NCBI GenBank assembly: GCA_036274895.1
Contig: DASUEU010000037.1
Coordinates: 342,921-406,920, forward strand
Reading direction: 5' to 3'
Length of the DNA: 64,000 nucleotides
From: CALMKX01 sp036274895
Lineage (GTDB): Bacteria; Acidobacteriota; Thermoanaerobaculia; Multivoradales; SZUA-115
Each line of letters begins with the position of its first letter. Within the stretch, counting starts at the first letter, position 1. Under the pieces are notes generated by a model, which was given only the letters and a program-made list of their open reading frames with translations, did not search any database and was not told the DNA's origin. A program made the translations under genes and the position numbers. Shown here piece after piece: positions 16,519 through 25,325 of the stretch.

Positions 16519-17307
16519 TCAGCCCTTGCGCACCATTGTCAGGGTAGCCTTCTTCTTCGACGAGCCGTCGGCGTTGCACTCGTAGGCGAGCATCGCCGCC
16601 TGGCCTTCGCCCAGCACGTCCATCACGTGCGGGTCGCAGTCGCCGTCGGTGCCGCCGCCGAAGCGGTGCTGGCCCTCGAACTCGTTGACCTTGCGGGTCA
16701 AGAGGTCGTTGTCAGCCGGGAAGCCCTCGTTCGACTGCATCACCACCTGATAGCCCCAGGTGGCGGGATCGCCGCCGCCCAGATCCGACAACGACACCGA
16801 GCCGGAGATGGTCCGGCCGGAGCCACGGACGCGGTTCGGCGCCAGCAAGGAAGCCTGCATGGCACCGCCCTTGGCTTCGATCTCCTGGTGCACCCGGGCG
16901 AAGGCCTGCGGGGAGAGGATCACGCACTTGTCCCAGGCGCTCGCGGGCGCGAAGGCGACGTTTACGCCCGGCGGGCTGTCGGTGAAGCCGCTGCCCTCCT
17001 TGCCGTCTGTGTCGATGAAAACGAAGATCATCTGCACCGAGAAGCCAACCCCCATGCGCCAGGGATCGTCGAGGTTCGAGTTGACGGTGACCTCGAATTC
17101 CACCTTGTCGCCCTTGGCGTTGACTTCGAACTTGGTGAGGTCGAACGAGCCGGCCTTGTAGACGGCGTCGGTGGGATAGGTATAGCCACCGGGGCCGTTG
17201 TCGTCTCCGGTCGGATCGGAGAACGAGACCGCCTGCGCCCAGGCCGGGAGTGCCCCGAACAGCAGCGCACACACCAGCAGAGGAAGTGTTCTGAACAGTT
17301 TCTTCAT
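16519..17307 (-). CDS. Secreted glucodextranase-C-like (PF09985-type) protein
   Basis: A 262-residue exported protein (signal peptide 1-25, ending A-W-A-Q). The mature start S-D-P-T-G-D-D-N-G-P-G-G-Y-T-Y-P-T, then F-D-L-T-K-F-E-V, is the canonical motif of the glucodextranase C-terminal module family, with a W-D-K-C-V-I-L-S-P block and W-G-Y-Q-V-V-M-Q further on. A C-terminal tail includes C-D-P-H-V-M-D-V. It is related to the 327-residue protein on the other side of the barrel gene, probably by duplication. AAGGAGG lies about eight bases before its ATG. Only 38 bases separate it from malG, so it is likely co-transcribed. Probable periplasmic or surface glucan-binding partner of the barrel. 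Confidence 0.85.
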   Translation of the reverse strand: MKKLFRTLPLLVCALLFGALPAWAQAVSFSDPTGDDNGPGGYTYPTDAVYKAGSFDLTKFEVNAKGDKVEFEVTVNSNLDDPWRMGVGFSVQMIFVFIDTDGKEGSGFTDSPPGVNVAFAPASAWDKCVILSPQAFARVHQEIEAKGGAMQASLLAPNRVRGSGRTISGSVSLSDLGGGDPATWGYQVVMQSNEGFPADNDLLTRKVNEFEGQHRFGGGTDGDCDPHVMDVLGEGQAAMLAYECNADGSSKKKATLTMVRKG

Positions 17308-17345
17308 GGGAAGTTACCTCCTTCCGGTCGGTCGGTGCATCCGAC

Positions 17346-18230
17346 CTAACCTTTCACCGATCCGGCCGTGAGGCCGGAGATCAAGAATTTCTGCAGGAAG
17401 AGGAAGAGCAGGACGATCGGCAGGGCGACGATGATCGCCCCCGCCGCGAAATAGCCCCATTGTTGCGAGAAGCCGCCGACGAAGAACTTGAGCCCCACCG
17501 GGGCCGTGTACATCGCCTCCGAGTCCATGAAGGTGGCGGCGAGGATGAACTCGTTCCAGCCGGTCATGAAGGAGAAGAGGGCGGTGACGGCCACCGCCGG
17601 CTTGGCGAGCGGCAGGACGATGCGGAAGAAGATCATCCACGGCGAGGCGCCATCGATCAGCGCCGACTCCTCGAGCTCGCGGGGAATGGTGTCGAAGTAG
17701 CCCTTGAGCATCCAGACGCAGAAGGGAATGGCGGTGGTGACGTAGACCAGCACCAAGCCGGTGCGGGTGGAGCCCAGGCCCAGCCACTTGACGATGATGA
17801 TGTAAAGGGGCACCAGGGTCAGCACGCCGGGGAACATCTGCGACACCAGAAAGGACATCAGGCCCGCACGGCGCCCCGGGAAGCGGAAGCGGGAAAAGGC
17901 GTAGGCGGCGGTGCAGGCGAGGAAGACGCCGAGCACCATGGTCGCCGCCGCCACCAGCACGCTGTTCAAGAGCCAGAGCCCGAAGGGTTGGTCCCCCAGC
18001 ACGTCGCGGAAGTTGGCGAGCGACAGCGCGCTCGGCCAGGGGATGATGGCGCGCAGCCGATCGAGAAGGCTCGGATCCGCCGGTAGATCGACGAAAGACA
18101 GGCTCTGCTGCCCGGAGAAGGCGACCGTGATCACCCACAGGATGGGATAGCTCGAATACAGCACGGCGATGACCAGCAACACGTGCATCAGAGCGTGGGG
18201 CGACTCGCCCTTGCGCTTGCTATCGCTCAT
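17346..18230 (-). CDS. malG: Maltodextrin ABC transporter permease MalG
   Basis: A 294-residue inner-membrane permease with six membrane helices. The EAA loop that docks on the ATPase reads E-E-S-A-L-I-D-G-A-S-P-W near residue 195. The C terminus is L-I-S-G-L-T-A-G-S-V-K-G, the typical ending of MalG-type permeases. It pairs with MalF to move maltodextrins into the cytoplasm. The ATG at 18230 overlaps the malF stop by four bases (ATGA), so translation is coupled. Confidence 0.95.
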   Translation of the reverse strand: MSDSKRKGESPHALMHVLLVIAVLYSSYPILWVITVAFSGQQSLSFVDLPADPSLLDRLRAIIPWPSALSLANFRDVLGDQPFGLWLLNSVLVAAATMVLGVFLACTAAYAFSRFRFPGRRAGLMSFLVSQMFPGVLTLVPLYIIIVKWLGLGSTRTGLVLVYVTTAIPFCVWMLKGYFDTIPRELEESALIDGASPWMIFFRIVLPLAKPAVAVTALFSFMTGWNEFILAATFMDSEAMYTAPVGLKFFVGGFSQQWGYFAAGAIIVALPIVLLFLFLQKFLISGLTAGSVKG

Positions 18231-20170
18231 CCGATCGACTCCGTGGCCCGGGTGACGCGGTTCTGCCAGGTGCCGTAGGCGAGCAGGATCAGGAAGATGA
18301 TCACGGCGTAGGCGGCGGCATAGCCGTGCTGGTACTTCTCGAAGGCAACCTTGTAGGCCTGGGTGACCAGGATCTCGGTGGCGTGGGCCGGCTCCCCCGC
18401 CGAGGTCAGGTAGGGGATGTTGAACATGTTGAACGTCCAGATCACCGACAGGATGATCGCCGGCACCAGGGCAGGTTTGAGCGAGGGCAGGGTGATGGCC
18501 TTGAACTGCTGCCACTTGGTGGCGCCGTCCACCCGGGCGGCCTCGTAGAGCTCTCCCGGGATCGATTGCAGGGCGCCCAGCGAGATCACCATCATGAAGG
18601 GGAAGGACAGCCAGCCGTTGGTGGCGAAGATCGCCAGGAACGAGGTGAAGGGCTGCTCGAACCAGGAGATCGGCGTGCCGCCGAACATCTGCACGATCTG
18701 ATTGACCACCCCGAGCTGCTGGTGGAACATGCCCTTCCAGACCAGGGCGGTGATGTAGTTGGGCACCGCCCAGGGCAAGACCAACAGGACCCGATAGATC
18801 GGCCGCGCGAAGAGCCCCTTGGTGTTGAGCACCAGGGCCAGAATCAGGCCGATCGAGACCCCCCAGGTGACGTTGGTGAGAGTCCAGACGACGGTGAAGC
18901 CCAGGGTCCAATAGAAGTTCTCGTAGTTGGGGCTGCGGCCCTCTTCCGTGGTCTTCACCACCGAGAAGTCACCCAGGATGTCCTGGTAGTTCTCGAAGCC
19001 CACCCACTTCTCGACCAGCGGCTTGTCCTCGTTGTAGAGGGTGGCGCCGGTGAAGGAGAGGGTGATGCCGTAGAAGAAGGGGAAGTAGACCAGGAACAGC
19101 ATGCCGAGCAGGGCCGGCAGGGTGTAGAGGTAGGCCTCGCGATGGCGCTTGAGCGTACGCCCCACCCGCCCCGCCGCACCGAGGGCCACGAAAGCGAGGA
19201 GCCCGAGGCCCAGGGCCCCGGCGAGGGTGCCGTAACGCAGGCTCCGCGACCGACCGGCCGCCAGGTCTGCGGCCAGGGCCGCGGCGTCGACCGTGCCGTC
19301 CGTGGCGACCAGGCCCCGCGGCCGGCGGTAGCGGTCGCCGTCCCAGCTGGCGGGGTCCGCCGGCAAGCCGGCGAGGGAGAGCTCCCCCGCTGCCCCACGG
19401 GCCAGCTCGGCCACCGAGGCCACCCGCGCCGCGATCTCGTTCTCGCTCGACCGCCGGGCCTCCCCGAGCCTCTCGAGGGTGCGCTGGCCGAGCCAGACCA
19501 GGCTGGCGACCAGGAGCAGGGCGGCGACGGCCGTCGAAAGCCACTTGCGGTCCCCGAGGGCCCAGGCCAGGGGCAGGAAGAGCAGCACCGGCACCAGGGC
19601 CAGCAGCAGCGCCTGAACCCAGCTGCGGGCGCGGGGCGGCTTCTCGGCCGGGGCGCGGGCGAGCACCGCCCCCGCAATCTCGCCGCCGATCTCGACCGGC
19701 GCCGCCAGGGCCAGGGCGGAGTCGAGCCGGGTGACCTCCAACTCCTCCTTGCGCGCCACGCCCTCCTGCCGGTTGGTCTCGACCGCCGCGCGCAGGCGCT
19801 GGCCCTGGTCGTAGAGGTCCTTCTCCTCGCGGGCCAGGCGCCGGGGGGCGGCCTTGTCGCCGGTGTCCGCGGGATGGGTCGAGGCTTCGAGCGAGAGCCC
19901 TTCGAAGGCGATGACCCGGATCGAGTCGAGACCCGTGGCCGCGAAGCGCGCGGCAAGCCCGCGCACCGCCTCGCCGGTACCGCCGGCTGCTCCCACCAGG
20001 TCGGCGAGCGCGCGAACGGCGATCGCCCCCTGGCGCTCGGCTTGCTGGCGAGCGAGGCCCTTTTCGGCACGGCCGGCCGCCCACTCCAGGGCAGAGGTGC
20101 CGAGCAGGGCGGCGAGCAGCAAGCCGAGGGCGGCGCGCTTCGCCGTCGGGCGCCAGGGGGCGAGCCTCAT
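18227..20170 (-). CDS. malF: MalF permease fused to an N-terminal membrane/sensor-like extension
   Basis: A 647-residue protein. The C-terminal 300 residues (from about 346) are a normal MalF-type permease core, with Y-L-Y-T-L-P-A-L-L-G-M at its start and the EAA loop L-Y-E-A-A-R-V-D-G-A-T-K-W at about 538-553. The first 340 residues are extra: a membrane helix at 12-30, an extracytoplasmic domain of about 150 residues (35-180) that includes D-S-I-R-V-I-A-F-E-G-L-S-L-E-A-S-T, helices at 184-205 and 210-228, a second extracytoplasmic loop of about 80 residues, and a helix at 313-333. Its pattern recalls periplasmic sensor domains. E. coli MalF instead carries a large P2 loop between later helices. 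The start TGATG overlaps malE's stop. Confidence 0.9.
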   Translation of the reverse strand: MRLAPWRPTAKRAALGLLLAALLGTSALEWAAGRAEKGLARQQAERQGAIAVRALADLVGAAGGTGEAVRGLAARFAATGLDSIRVIAFEGLSLEASTHPADTGDKAAPRRLAREEKDLYDQGQRLRAAVETNRQEGVARKEELEVTRLDSALALAAPVEIGGEIAGAVLARAPAEKPPRARSWVQALLLALVPVLLFLPLAWALGDRKWLSTAVAALLLVASLVWLGQRTLERLGEARRSSENEIAARVASVAELARGAAGELSLAGLPADPASWDGDRYRRPRGLVATDGTVDAAALAADLAAGRSRSLRYGTLAGALGLGLLAFVALGAAGRVGRTLKRHREAYLYTLPALLGMLFLVYFPFFYGITLSFTGATLYNEDKPLVEKWVGFENYQDILGDFSVVKTTEEGRSPNYENFYWTLGFTVVWTLTNVTWGVSIGLILALVLNTKGLFARPIYRVLLVLPWAVPNYITALVWKGMFHQQLGVVNQIVQMFGGTPISWFEQPFTSFLAIFATNGWLSFPFMMVISLGALQSIPGELYEAARVDGATKWQQFKAITLPSLKPALVPAIILSVIWTFNMFNIPYLTSAGEPAHATEILVTQAYKVAFEKYQHGYAAAYAVIIFLILLAYGTWQNRVTRATESIG

Positions 20171-21393
20171 CAGCCGCCACTCCCCTTGCGCAGGCGCTCG
20201 ACGTCCTTCTTGACCTTGTCCTGCGCTTCGGAGAGGGCCGCCGCCGGGGTGGCAGAGCCCTTGACGATCGCGTTCATGGCGGTGGTGGCCGGCGACCAGA
20301 ACATGCTCATCTCGGGGATGTTCGGCATCGGCACCGCCACCTCGAACTGCTTGCGGAAGTGAGTGAGGATCCAATCGGACTTGACCGCCGCGTCGTCATA
20401 GACCGCTTTGTTCGAGGGCGACTGCCGGCCATCCAGAGCCAGGACCCTGGCCTGGGGCGTGTCGGTCAGGAACTTGATGAAGTCGTAGGCGGCGTCCTTG
20501 TTCTTCGACGGCGCCGCGATGTAGGCGCCTTCGATGGTGGCCCACGGCTTCATCGGCGTGCCGCCGGCCTCGTCGATCCTGGGCAGCAGGGCGAGGCCGT
20601 AGTCGACGTCCTTGGCGATCTCGCCGAGGAACCACGGCCCGTTCCACACCATCGCCGCCTTGCCGCTGTTGAACAGGGCGGTGATCAGGGCGGTCGACGG
20701 CTCGGCGGGCAGGAACTTGTCCTGGTTCAGCCACTTGAGCACCAGCTCGATGGACTTGACGTTGGCCGGCAGGTTCACCGTCGGCTGGCGGTCCTGGTCG
20801 AAGGCGCCGCCGCCGAAGGCGTTCATCAGCCCCGAGTGGACGTAGAAGTCTGAGTACCAGTAGACCAGGCCGAAGCGCCCGGCGGCCGGGTCGGTGAGCT
20901 TCTTGGCCGTCGCCACCAGCTCGCCGGAGGTCGCCGGCGGCTTGGTCAGGAGCTTCTTGTTGTAGATCAGGGTCAGCACCTTGTAGTTGAGCGGCAGGCC
21001 CCAGATGGTGCCCCGGTAGGTCATGGCCTGGAGGGTGCTCGGCAGGAAGCGGCCCTTGGTGGCGTCGTCCAGGAAGAAGTCGAGGGGCTCGATGGTGTTG
21101 CCGGCCTCGATCCAGCCGCCGAGTCGGTCCTGGGCGTAGATGAAGACGTCCGGCCCCTTGCCCCGCGGCACGGCGGCGGAGATCTTGTCGGCGTAGGCGT
21201 CGTAGGGCACGGCCAGGGTGGTGACCTTGACGTTCGGGTTGGCGGCGTTCCAGGCCGCCACCACCTTCTCGAAGGCGGCTTTCTCGCCACCGCGGTAGGC
21301 GTGCCAGACGACGAGCTCTTTCTGGGCGAAGGCCGCCACCGGCCCGAAGAGGGCGGCGAAGGCCAGGATGAGGATCGGCTTGGCTGGCTTCAC
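20170..21393 (-). CDS. malE: Maltodextrin ABC transporter substrate-binding protein MalE
   Basis: A 407-residue periplasmic solute-binding protein (signal peptide 1-23, ending A-F-A-Q). The mature start E-L-V-V-W-H-A-Y-R-G-G-E-K, then G-P-D-V-F-I-Y-A-Q-D-R-L-G-G-W, and later A-A-M-V-W-N-G-P-W-F-L-G and W-A-T-I-E-G-A-Y-I are MalE/cluster-1 signatures. It lacks a lipobox, consistent with a Gram-negative periplasm. It starts at GTG 21393 with GGAAGG-type Shine-Dalgarno upstream. It sits between malK (31 bases upstream) and malF, which overlaps its stop. Confidence 0.95.
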   Translation of the reverse strand: MKPAKPILILAFAALFGPVAAFAQKELVVWHAYRGGEKAAFEKVVAAWNAANPNVKVTTLAVPYDAYADKISAAVPRGKGPDVFIYAQDRLGGWIEAGNTIEPLDFFLDDATKGRFLPSTLQAMTYRGTIWGLPLNYKVLTLIYNKKLLTKPPATSGELVATAKKLTDPAAGRFGLVYWYSDFYVHSGLMNAFGGGAFDQDRQPTVNLPANVKSIELVLKWLNQDKFLPAEPSTALITALFNSGKAAMVWNGPWFLGEIAKDVDYGLALLPRIDEAGGTPMKPWATIEGAYIAAPSKNKDAAYDFIKFLTDTPQARVLALDGRQSPSNKAVYDDAAVKSDWILTHFRKQFEVAVPMPNIPEMSMFWSPATTAMNAIVKGSATPAAALSEAQDKVKKDVERLRKGSGG

Positions 21394-21424
21394 GTGGGTC
21401 CCTTCCTTCCTGACGGCTTCACCA

Positions 21425-22519
21425 TCACGCCCGCAGGCGCTCTTCCGTCTGTCCGTCGAACAGGTGCAGGGTCGGCAGCTCGACGACCAGTTGAAGGCGG
21501 TCGCCGAAGCGCGGCGCGCGGTGGGGCTCGAGCTTGGCGGCCAGCAGCTCGTCGCCCAGGCGACCGAAGGCGATCACCTCGTGGCCCAGCGGCTCGACCA
21601 CCTCGACGTCGAGGGTCAGGGGCGCCGTCTCGGCCGAGCCCGAGCGCCCCGGCTCGACCAGGTTCTCCGGCCGCAGGCCCACCACCACGGGGCGCCCTCC
21701 CCGGTCGCGGGTCACCGGCAGCAGGATCTGCGGCACCGGCAGCGAGAAGCCCTGGCCCTCGAGGGCGCCACCGTCCGCGGCGAGGTTGGCCTGGAGCAGG
21801 TTCATCGGCGGCGTGCCGATGAACTGCGCCACGAAGACGTTGGCCGGCTGCTCGTAGACCTCCCGCGGCGTGCCGCACTGCATCAGCTTGCCGGCGCTCA
21901 TCACCGCGATGCGATGGCCCATGGTCATGGCCTCGATCTGGTCGTGGGTGACGTAGACGGTGGTGGTCTTCAAGCGCTGCTGGAGCTTGGTAATCTCGGC
22001 GCGCATCTGCACCCGCAGCTTGGCGTCGAGGTTCGAGAGGGGCTCGTCGAAGAGGAAGACCGAGGGCTTGCGCACGATCGCCCGGCCCACCGCCACCCGC
22101 TGGCGCTGGCCGCCGGAGAGGGCCTTGGGCTTGCGCTCGAGGTATTCGGTCAAGCCCAGGATCTCGGCCGCCTCCATCACCCGGCGGTCCATCTCCTCCT
22201 TGGCGGTCTTGCGCAGCTTGAGGCCGAACTCCATGTTCTCGCGCACGCTCATGTGCGGGTAGAGGGCGTAGCTCTGGAAGACCATGGCGATGTCACGGTC
22301 CTTGGGGGGCAGGTCGTTGACCACCCGGCCGCCGATGGTGATGGTGCCGCTGGTGATCTCCTCGAGACCGGCGATCATGCGCAGGGCGGTCGACTTGCCG
22401 CAGCCCGAGGGACCCACCAGGACCATGAACTCCTGGTCCCGGATCTCGAGAGTGAGGCCCGGGATGACGGTCACGTCCCCGAACTTCTTGACCACGTCCT
22501 TGAAGCTCACCTCGGCCAT
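21425..22519 (-). CDS. malK: Sugar ABC transporter ATP-binding protein MalK/UgpC type
   Basis: A 364-residue ATPase. Walker A is G-P-S-G-C-G-K-S-T, Q-loop V-F-Q-S-Y-A-L-Y-P-H-M, signature L-S-G-G-Q-R-Q-R-V-A, Walker B V-F-L-F-D-E-P-L-S-N-L-D, H-loop T-H-D. The C-terminal OB-type regulatory domain holds V-V-V-G-L-R-P-E-N-L. It energises the MalFG transporter. The ATG at 22519 follows GAGG by six bases; a GTG two codons earlier is an alternative. It lies 21 bases after the lipoprotein amylase gene and 31 bases before malE, in one probable operon. Confidence 0.95.
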   Translation of the reverse strand: MAEVSFKDVVKKFGDVTVIPGLTLEIRDQEFMVLVGPSGCGKSTALRMIAGLEEITSGTITIGGRVVNDLPPKDRDIAMVFQSYALYPHMSVRENMEFGLKLRKTAKEEMDRRVMEAAEILGLTEYLERKPKALSGGQRQRVAVGRAIVRKPSVFLFDEPLSNLDAKLRVQMRAEITKLQQRLKTTTVYVTHDQIEAMTMGHRIAVMSAGKLMQCGTPREVYEQPANVFVAQFIGTPPMNLLQANLAADGGALEGQGFSLPVPQILLPVTRDRGGRPVVVGLRPENLVEPGRSGSAETAPLTLDVEVVEPLGHEVIAFGRLGDELLAAKLEPHRAPRFGDRLQLVVELPTLHLFDGQTEERLRA

Positions 22520-22540
22520 GTCCACCTCGCCAATTCGTCG

Positions 22541-24112
22541 TCAGCGTGCGCCGGCTTCCAGCACGGCGAGGATGCTCGCCGAGCGCGGCGGCATCGCCAC
22601 CTCGAGCAGATCCGGGCCGGGGGCGTCCACCGCCGCTCCCCGGTAGAGGTCCGCGACAGCCCGGCCCGCCCACTCGGCGGGCCGTGGGAAGCGCGCCGTC
22701 GTCGCCTCCTTGCCACGATGGATCACCACCACCACCGTCTCGCCGCTCGCCGCATCGCGGCGCGCGAAGACCAGCAGATCGCCCTCGGCCAGCAGGCTCA
22801 CGTGCTCACCGACCGAGAGGGCCGGGTGGGCGCGGCGCAGGGCGATCAGCTTCCGGTAGTCGGTACGGAGAGCTTCGTCGCGTGGCAGGCCGGCACCGGG
22901 CTCAACCGGCCGGTCCCCCCAGGGCATGTCGCTGCGGTTCTCCGGCCAGTCACCACCCGGCCGGCCCACCTCCTCGCCGTAGTAGAGGACCGGGATGCCC
23001 CCCACGGTCAGCTGCAAGACGGCCGCGAGCCGGAACAGCTCCTTGTCGCCGCCGAGCTGGAAGAGGGCGCCGGGTACGTCGTGGGAGGAGAGGAAGTGGG
23101 CCAGGTGGTAGCCCTCGCGGACCTTCTCGCGGGACTTGAGATAGCGATCGAAAGCCACCGCCCGCCCGCGGCCCTGCACGAAGCCCACGGCGCTGCCCTG
23201 AAAACCGAAGTCGAAGCCGGCGTCCATCTCATCGCCGACGAAGTAGGGATCGAGCACCCCGGCGTCACCGCCCCAGACCTCGCCGATCAGGAAGAAGTCC
23301 TGCCCGAGTTGTTGTCGCGTGCGGCGCCGGTGCTCCTGCCAGAAAGGATGGTCCACGTGTTTCACAGTATCGAGCCGAAAACCGTCCAGCCCCACCCTCT
23401 GGGCGAGGTCGAGGTGGGCCTTCAAGAGGTAGTCCGCCACCTCCGGCAGCTCGGTCTTGAAGTCGGGCAGCCCGGCGACGCAGGAGGTGAGGTCGTCCGG
23501 ACCACAGGTACCGAGGGCCTCGTTGCGCAGCCAACCACGGGTGCGGGGGTCCCGCAGGTAGCGGGAGTCGTAGCCAGCGTGGTTGTAGACCACGTCGAGC
23601 AGCACCTTGATGCCGCGCGAGTGGGCCTCGGAAACCAGCCGGGCCAGCTCCTCCTCGCTGCCGAAGCGGCGGTCGATCTTGGTGAAGTCATCCGCCCAGT
23701 AGCCGTGGTAGCCCCAATCCGGGAAGCCCGCGCCGGTGACGAAGCGGGGGATGTTCTCCACCACCGGCGTGATCCACAGCGCCGTCACCCCCAGCTCGGC
23801 CAGCCCGTCCAGCTCGGCGGTCAGCCCGGCGAGGTCGCCGCCATGGAAGGCGCCCTTCTCGCCCGGCAAGACGTTGACGTTGTTGCGGGCATCGCCATCA
23901 GCAAAACGATCGAGGACCACGAAGTAAACAACGGCATCCGACCAGTCGCGTTGGGGTTTGACGGTGAATCGGGGAAGTGCTTCGGAGGGGGCACCGGTCG
24001 GGACCGTGGCCGCCGGCGGTTGGGGCGTCGCACAGGCTGCCAGACAAAGCAGGGCCGCCAAAGCGATCAGGCGCCCGGAGGGCCACCCACTTCCTGTTCC
24101 GCCGCCGGCCAT
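22541..24112 (-). CDS. GH13 alpha-amylase lipoprotein
   Basis: A 523-residue GH13 enzyme with a lipoprotein signal: hydrophobic core then L-A-A-C-A at about residues 24-28, so it should be anchored in the envelope by a lipidated Cys. The barrel begins D-W-S-D-A-V-V-Y-F-V-V-L-D-R-F. Conserved regions are D-V-V-Y-N-H (I), G-F-R-L-D-T-V-K-H (II, nucleophile), I-G-E-V-W (III, acid) and F-L-S-S-H-D (IV). The V-K-H after the nucleophile is a common cyclomaltodextrinase/amylase form. It is the first gene of the transporter operon, ahead of malK. No Shine-Dalgarno is visible before the ATG; a TAGAGT hexamer at 24135-24140 on this strand is a possible -10. Confidence 0.92.
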   Translation of the reverse strand: MAGGGTGSGWPSGRLIALAALLCLAACATPQPPAATVPTGAPSEALPRFTVKPQRDWSDAVVYFVVLDRFADGDARNNVNVLPGEKGAFHGGDLAGLTAELDGLAELGVTALWITPVVENIPRFVTGAGFPDWGYHGYWADDFTKIDRRFGSEEELARLVSEAHSRGIKVLLDVVYNHAGYDSRYLRDPRTRGWLRNEALGTCGPDDLTSCVAGLPDFKTELPEVADYLLKAHLDLAQRVGLDGFRLDTVKHVDHPFWQEHRRRTRQQLGQDFFLIGEVWGGDAGVLDPYFVGDEMDAGFDFGFQGSAVGFVQGRGRAVAFDRYLKSREKVREGYHLAHFLSSHDVPGALFQLGGDKELFRLAAVLQLTVGGIPVLYYGEEVGRPGGDWPENRSDMPWGDRPVEPGAGLPRDEALRTDYRKLIALRRAHPALSVGEHVSLLAEGDLLVFARRDAASGETVVVVIHRGKEATTARFPRPAEWAGRAVADLYRGAAVDAPGPDLLEVAMPPRSASILAVLEAGAR

Positions 24113-24187
24113 GGGGAGGTTCGCGCTAGCCGGGACTCTAGCAGAGTCGTCGCGGCGGAGGCGGGGAGTCGTTACGAATCGAGACCC

Positions 24188-25222
24188 CTACCGCCGCCCG
24201 GATCGCCACTCGGCGAGCGGGCTGGCGAAGCCGGCGCAGCCGTCGCGCTCGAGCAAGCGCTCGGTCTCGACGATGCGCGGCCGCTCGGCGAAGCCGCCCT
24301 CGGGGAGGGGCACGCGCTCGACGTAGGTCTGCTTCAGGCGCTGGTAGTGCTCGCGGGAGGAGAAGTGGATGACGAAGCTCTTGCGGGTGAGGGCGAGATC
24401 CTCGGACGGCGAGCCGCCGTGGAGGAGCGAGTGGTGCCACAAAAGCACTTCGCCCCGCTTGGGGGTGAAGGCCACGGCTTCCATGCCCCGCTCGGCCATC
24501 TGGGCGCGATCGAACTCGGCCATGGCGGCGCTCTCTGCCGGGCCATGCTTCTTGTGGTCGAAGAGGTGCTGGCCGGGGGCGAGCTGGTAGTAAGGCAGCC
24601 GGTGGGAGCCGGGCACGTAGACCAGGGGGCCGGAGCGGGGGTCGATGTCTTCGAGGGCGATCCAGGCCGCCACCAGGTGGCTGGGCGGATGGGTCTGGAC
24701 GAAGACCGGATCGCGGTGCAGAGCCTGCTGGCTGCCGAACTCGAAGGTCAAGGACTGGGTGGCGACCGGCTCGAGGCCGAGGGCGAGGCGCACCCACTCG
24801 AAGACCTTGGGGTGGAGGAAGAGTTCGCGGGCTGCATCGGAGGTGCCGTGGAGGTCGGCGATGCGGTAGGAGGGTTGGCGCTCGGCCATGCCCTCGGCGT
24901 AGGAGAAGGGCTTCAACTGCCCGTGAAAGGCATAGGCCACGTCGTCCGGCTTGTCCCGCCACAGCCGCTCGATCTCGGCGTCCAGGGCGGCGAAGCTCTC
25001 GGCCGGCAGGTCGAGGGAGAAGGTCAGGTAGCCGTGCTCGACGAAGTGCCGCAGACCTTCGGCCTGCTCCGCCGTCAGCCGGCCTTGGCGCACCCGGCGG
25101 TCGATCTCGGCGGCGGCGTCCGGCTGGTCGATCCACAGGTCGGAGTGCAGCAGGCCCTTCGCATCGAGGGGGCCTTCGGGGGCGGTGGGAGTGCGACGCA
25201 GCAGGCGGTCGAAGAGGCTCAT
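24188..25222 (-). CDS. Phytanoyl-CoA dioxygenase (PhyH) family oxygenase
   Basis: A 344-residue non-haem Fe(II)/2-oxoglutarate dioxygenase. The iron ligands are His169 and Asp171 in A-L-H-R-D-P-V-F and probably His268 in W-H-H-S-L-L-H-G-G, with a downstream R (L-T-R-K-S-F) for 2-oxoglutarate. A double-stranded beta-helix core with G-P-L-V-Y-V-P-G-S-H lies between. Family members hydroxylate varied substrates, so the substrate here is unknown. The ATG at 25222 is chosen because the frame upstream lacks conservation and a TAGCGT hexamer sits eight bases before it. It precedes the amylase gene by 75 bases on the same strand, but a functional link to glucan use is not evident. Confidence 0.87.
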   Translation of the reverse strand: MSLFDRLLRRTPTAPEGPLDAKGLLHSDLWIDQPDAAAEIDRRVRQGRLTAEQAEGLRHFVEHGYLTFSLDLPAESFAALDAEIERLWRDKPDDVAYAFHGQLKPFSYAEGMAERQPSYRIADLHGTSDAARELFLHPKVFEWVRLALGLEPVATQSLTFEFGSQQALHRDPVFVQTHPPSHLVAAWIALEDIDPRSGPLVYVPGSHRLPYYQLAPGQHLFDHKKHGPAESAAMAEFDRAQMAERGMEAVAFTPKRGEVLLWHHSLLHGGSPSEDLALTRKSFVIHFSSREHYQRLKQTYVERVPLPEGGFAERPRIVETERLLERDGCAGFASPLAEWRSGRR

Positions 25223-25230
25223 GGCGGCCA

Positions 25231-25236
25231 ACGCTA
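25231..25236 (-). promoter_or_regulatory. Candidate extended -10 (TGC-TAGCGT)
   Basis: On the - strand TAGCGT, preceded by TGC, ends eight bases before the PhyH ATG. No Shine-Dalgarno intervenes. The spacing suggests transcription starting at or just before the start codon. Confidence 0.4.
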
Positions 25237-25325
25237 GCAGATCCCCCCTCGGCGCACCCCGTCTGCGCACACCCTGAAACAAGGCCCCTCTCCGGCGCGT
25301 AATCCCGCCCGAGGAGGATTCCGCC

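Noticed and set aside
21368..25237. Open frame of about 1290 codons on + across malK, the amylase lipoprotein and the PhyH gene.
   Set aside because: It is antisense to three genes with complete family motifs and has low-complexity H/R/L/E/V composition typical of GC-rich shadow frames.
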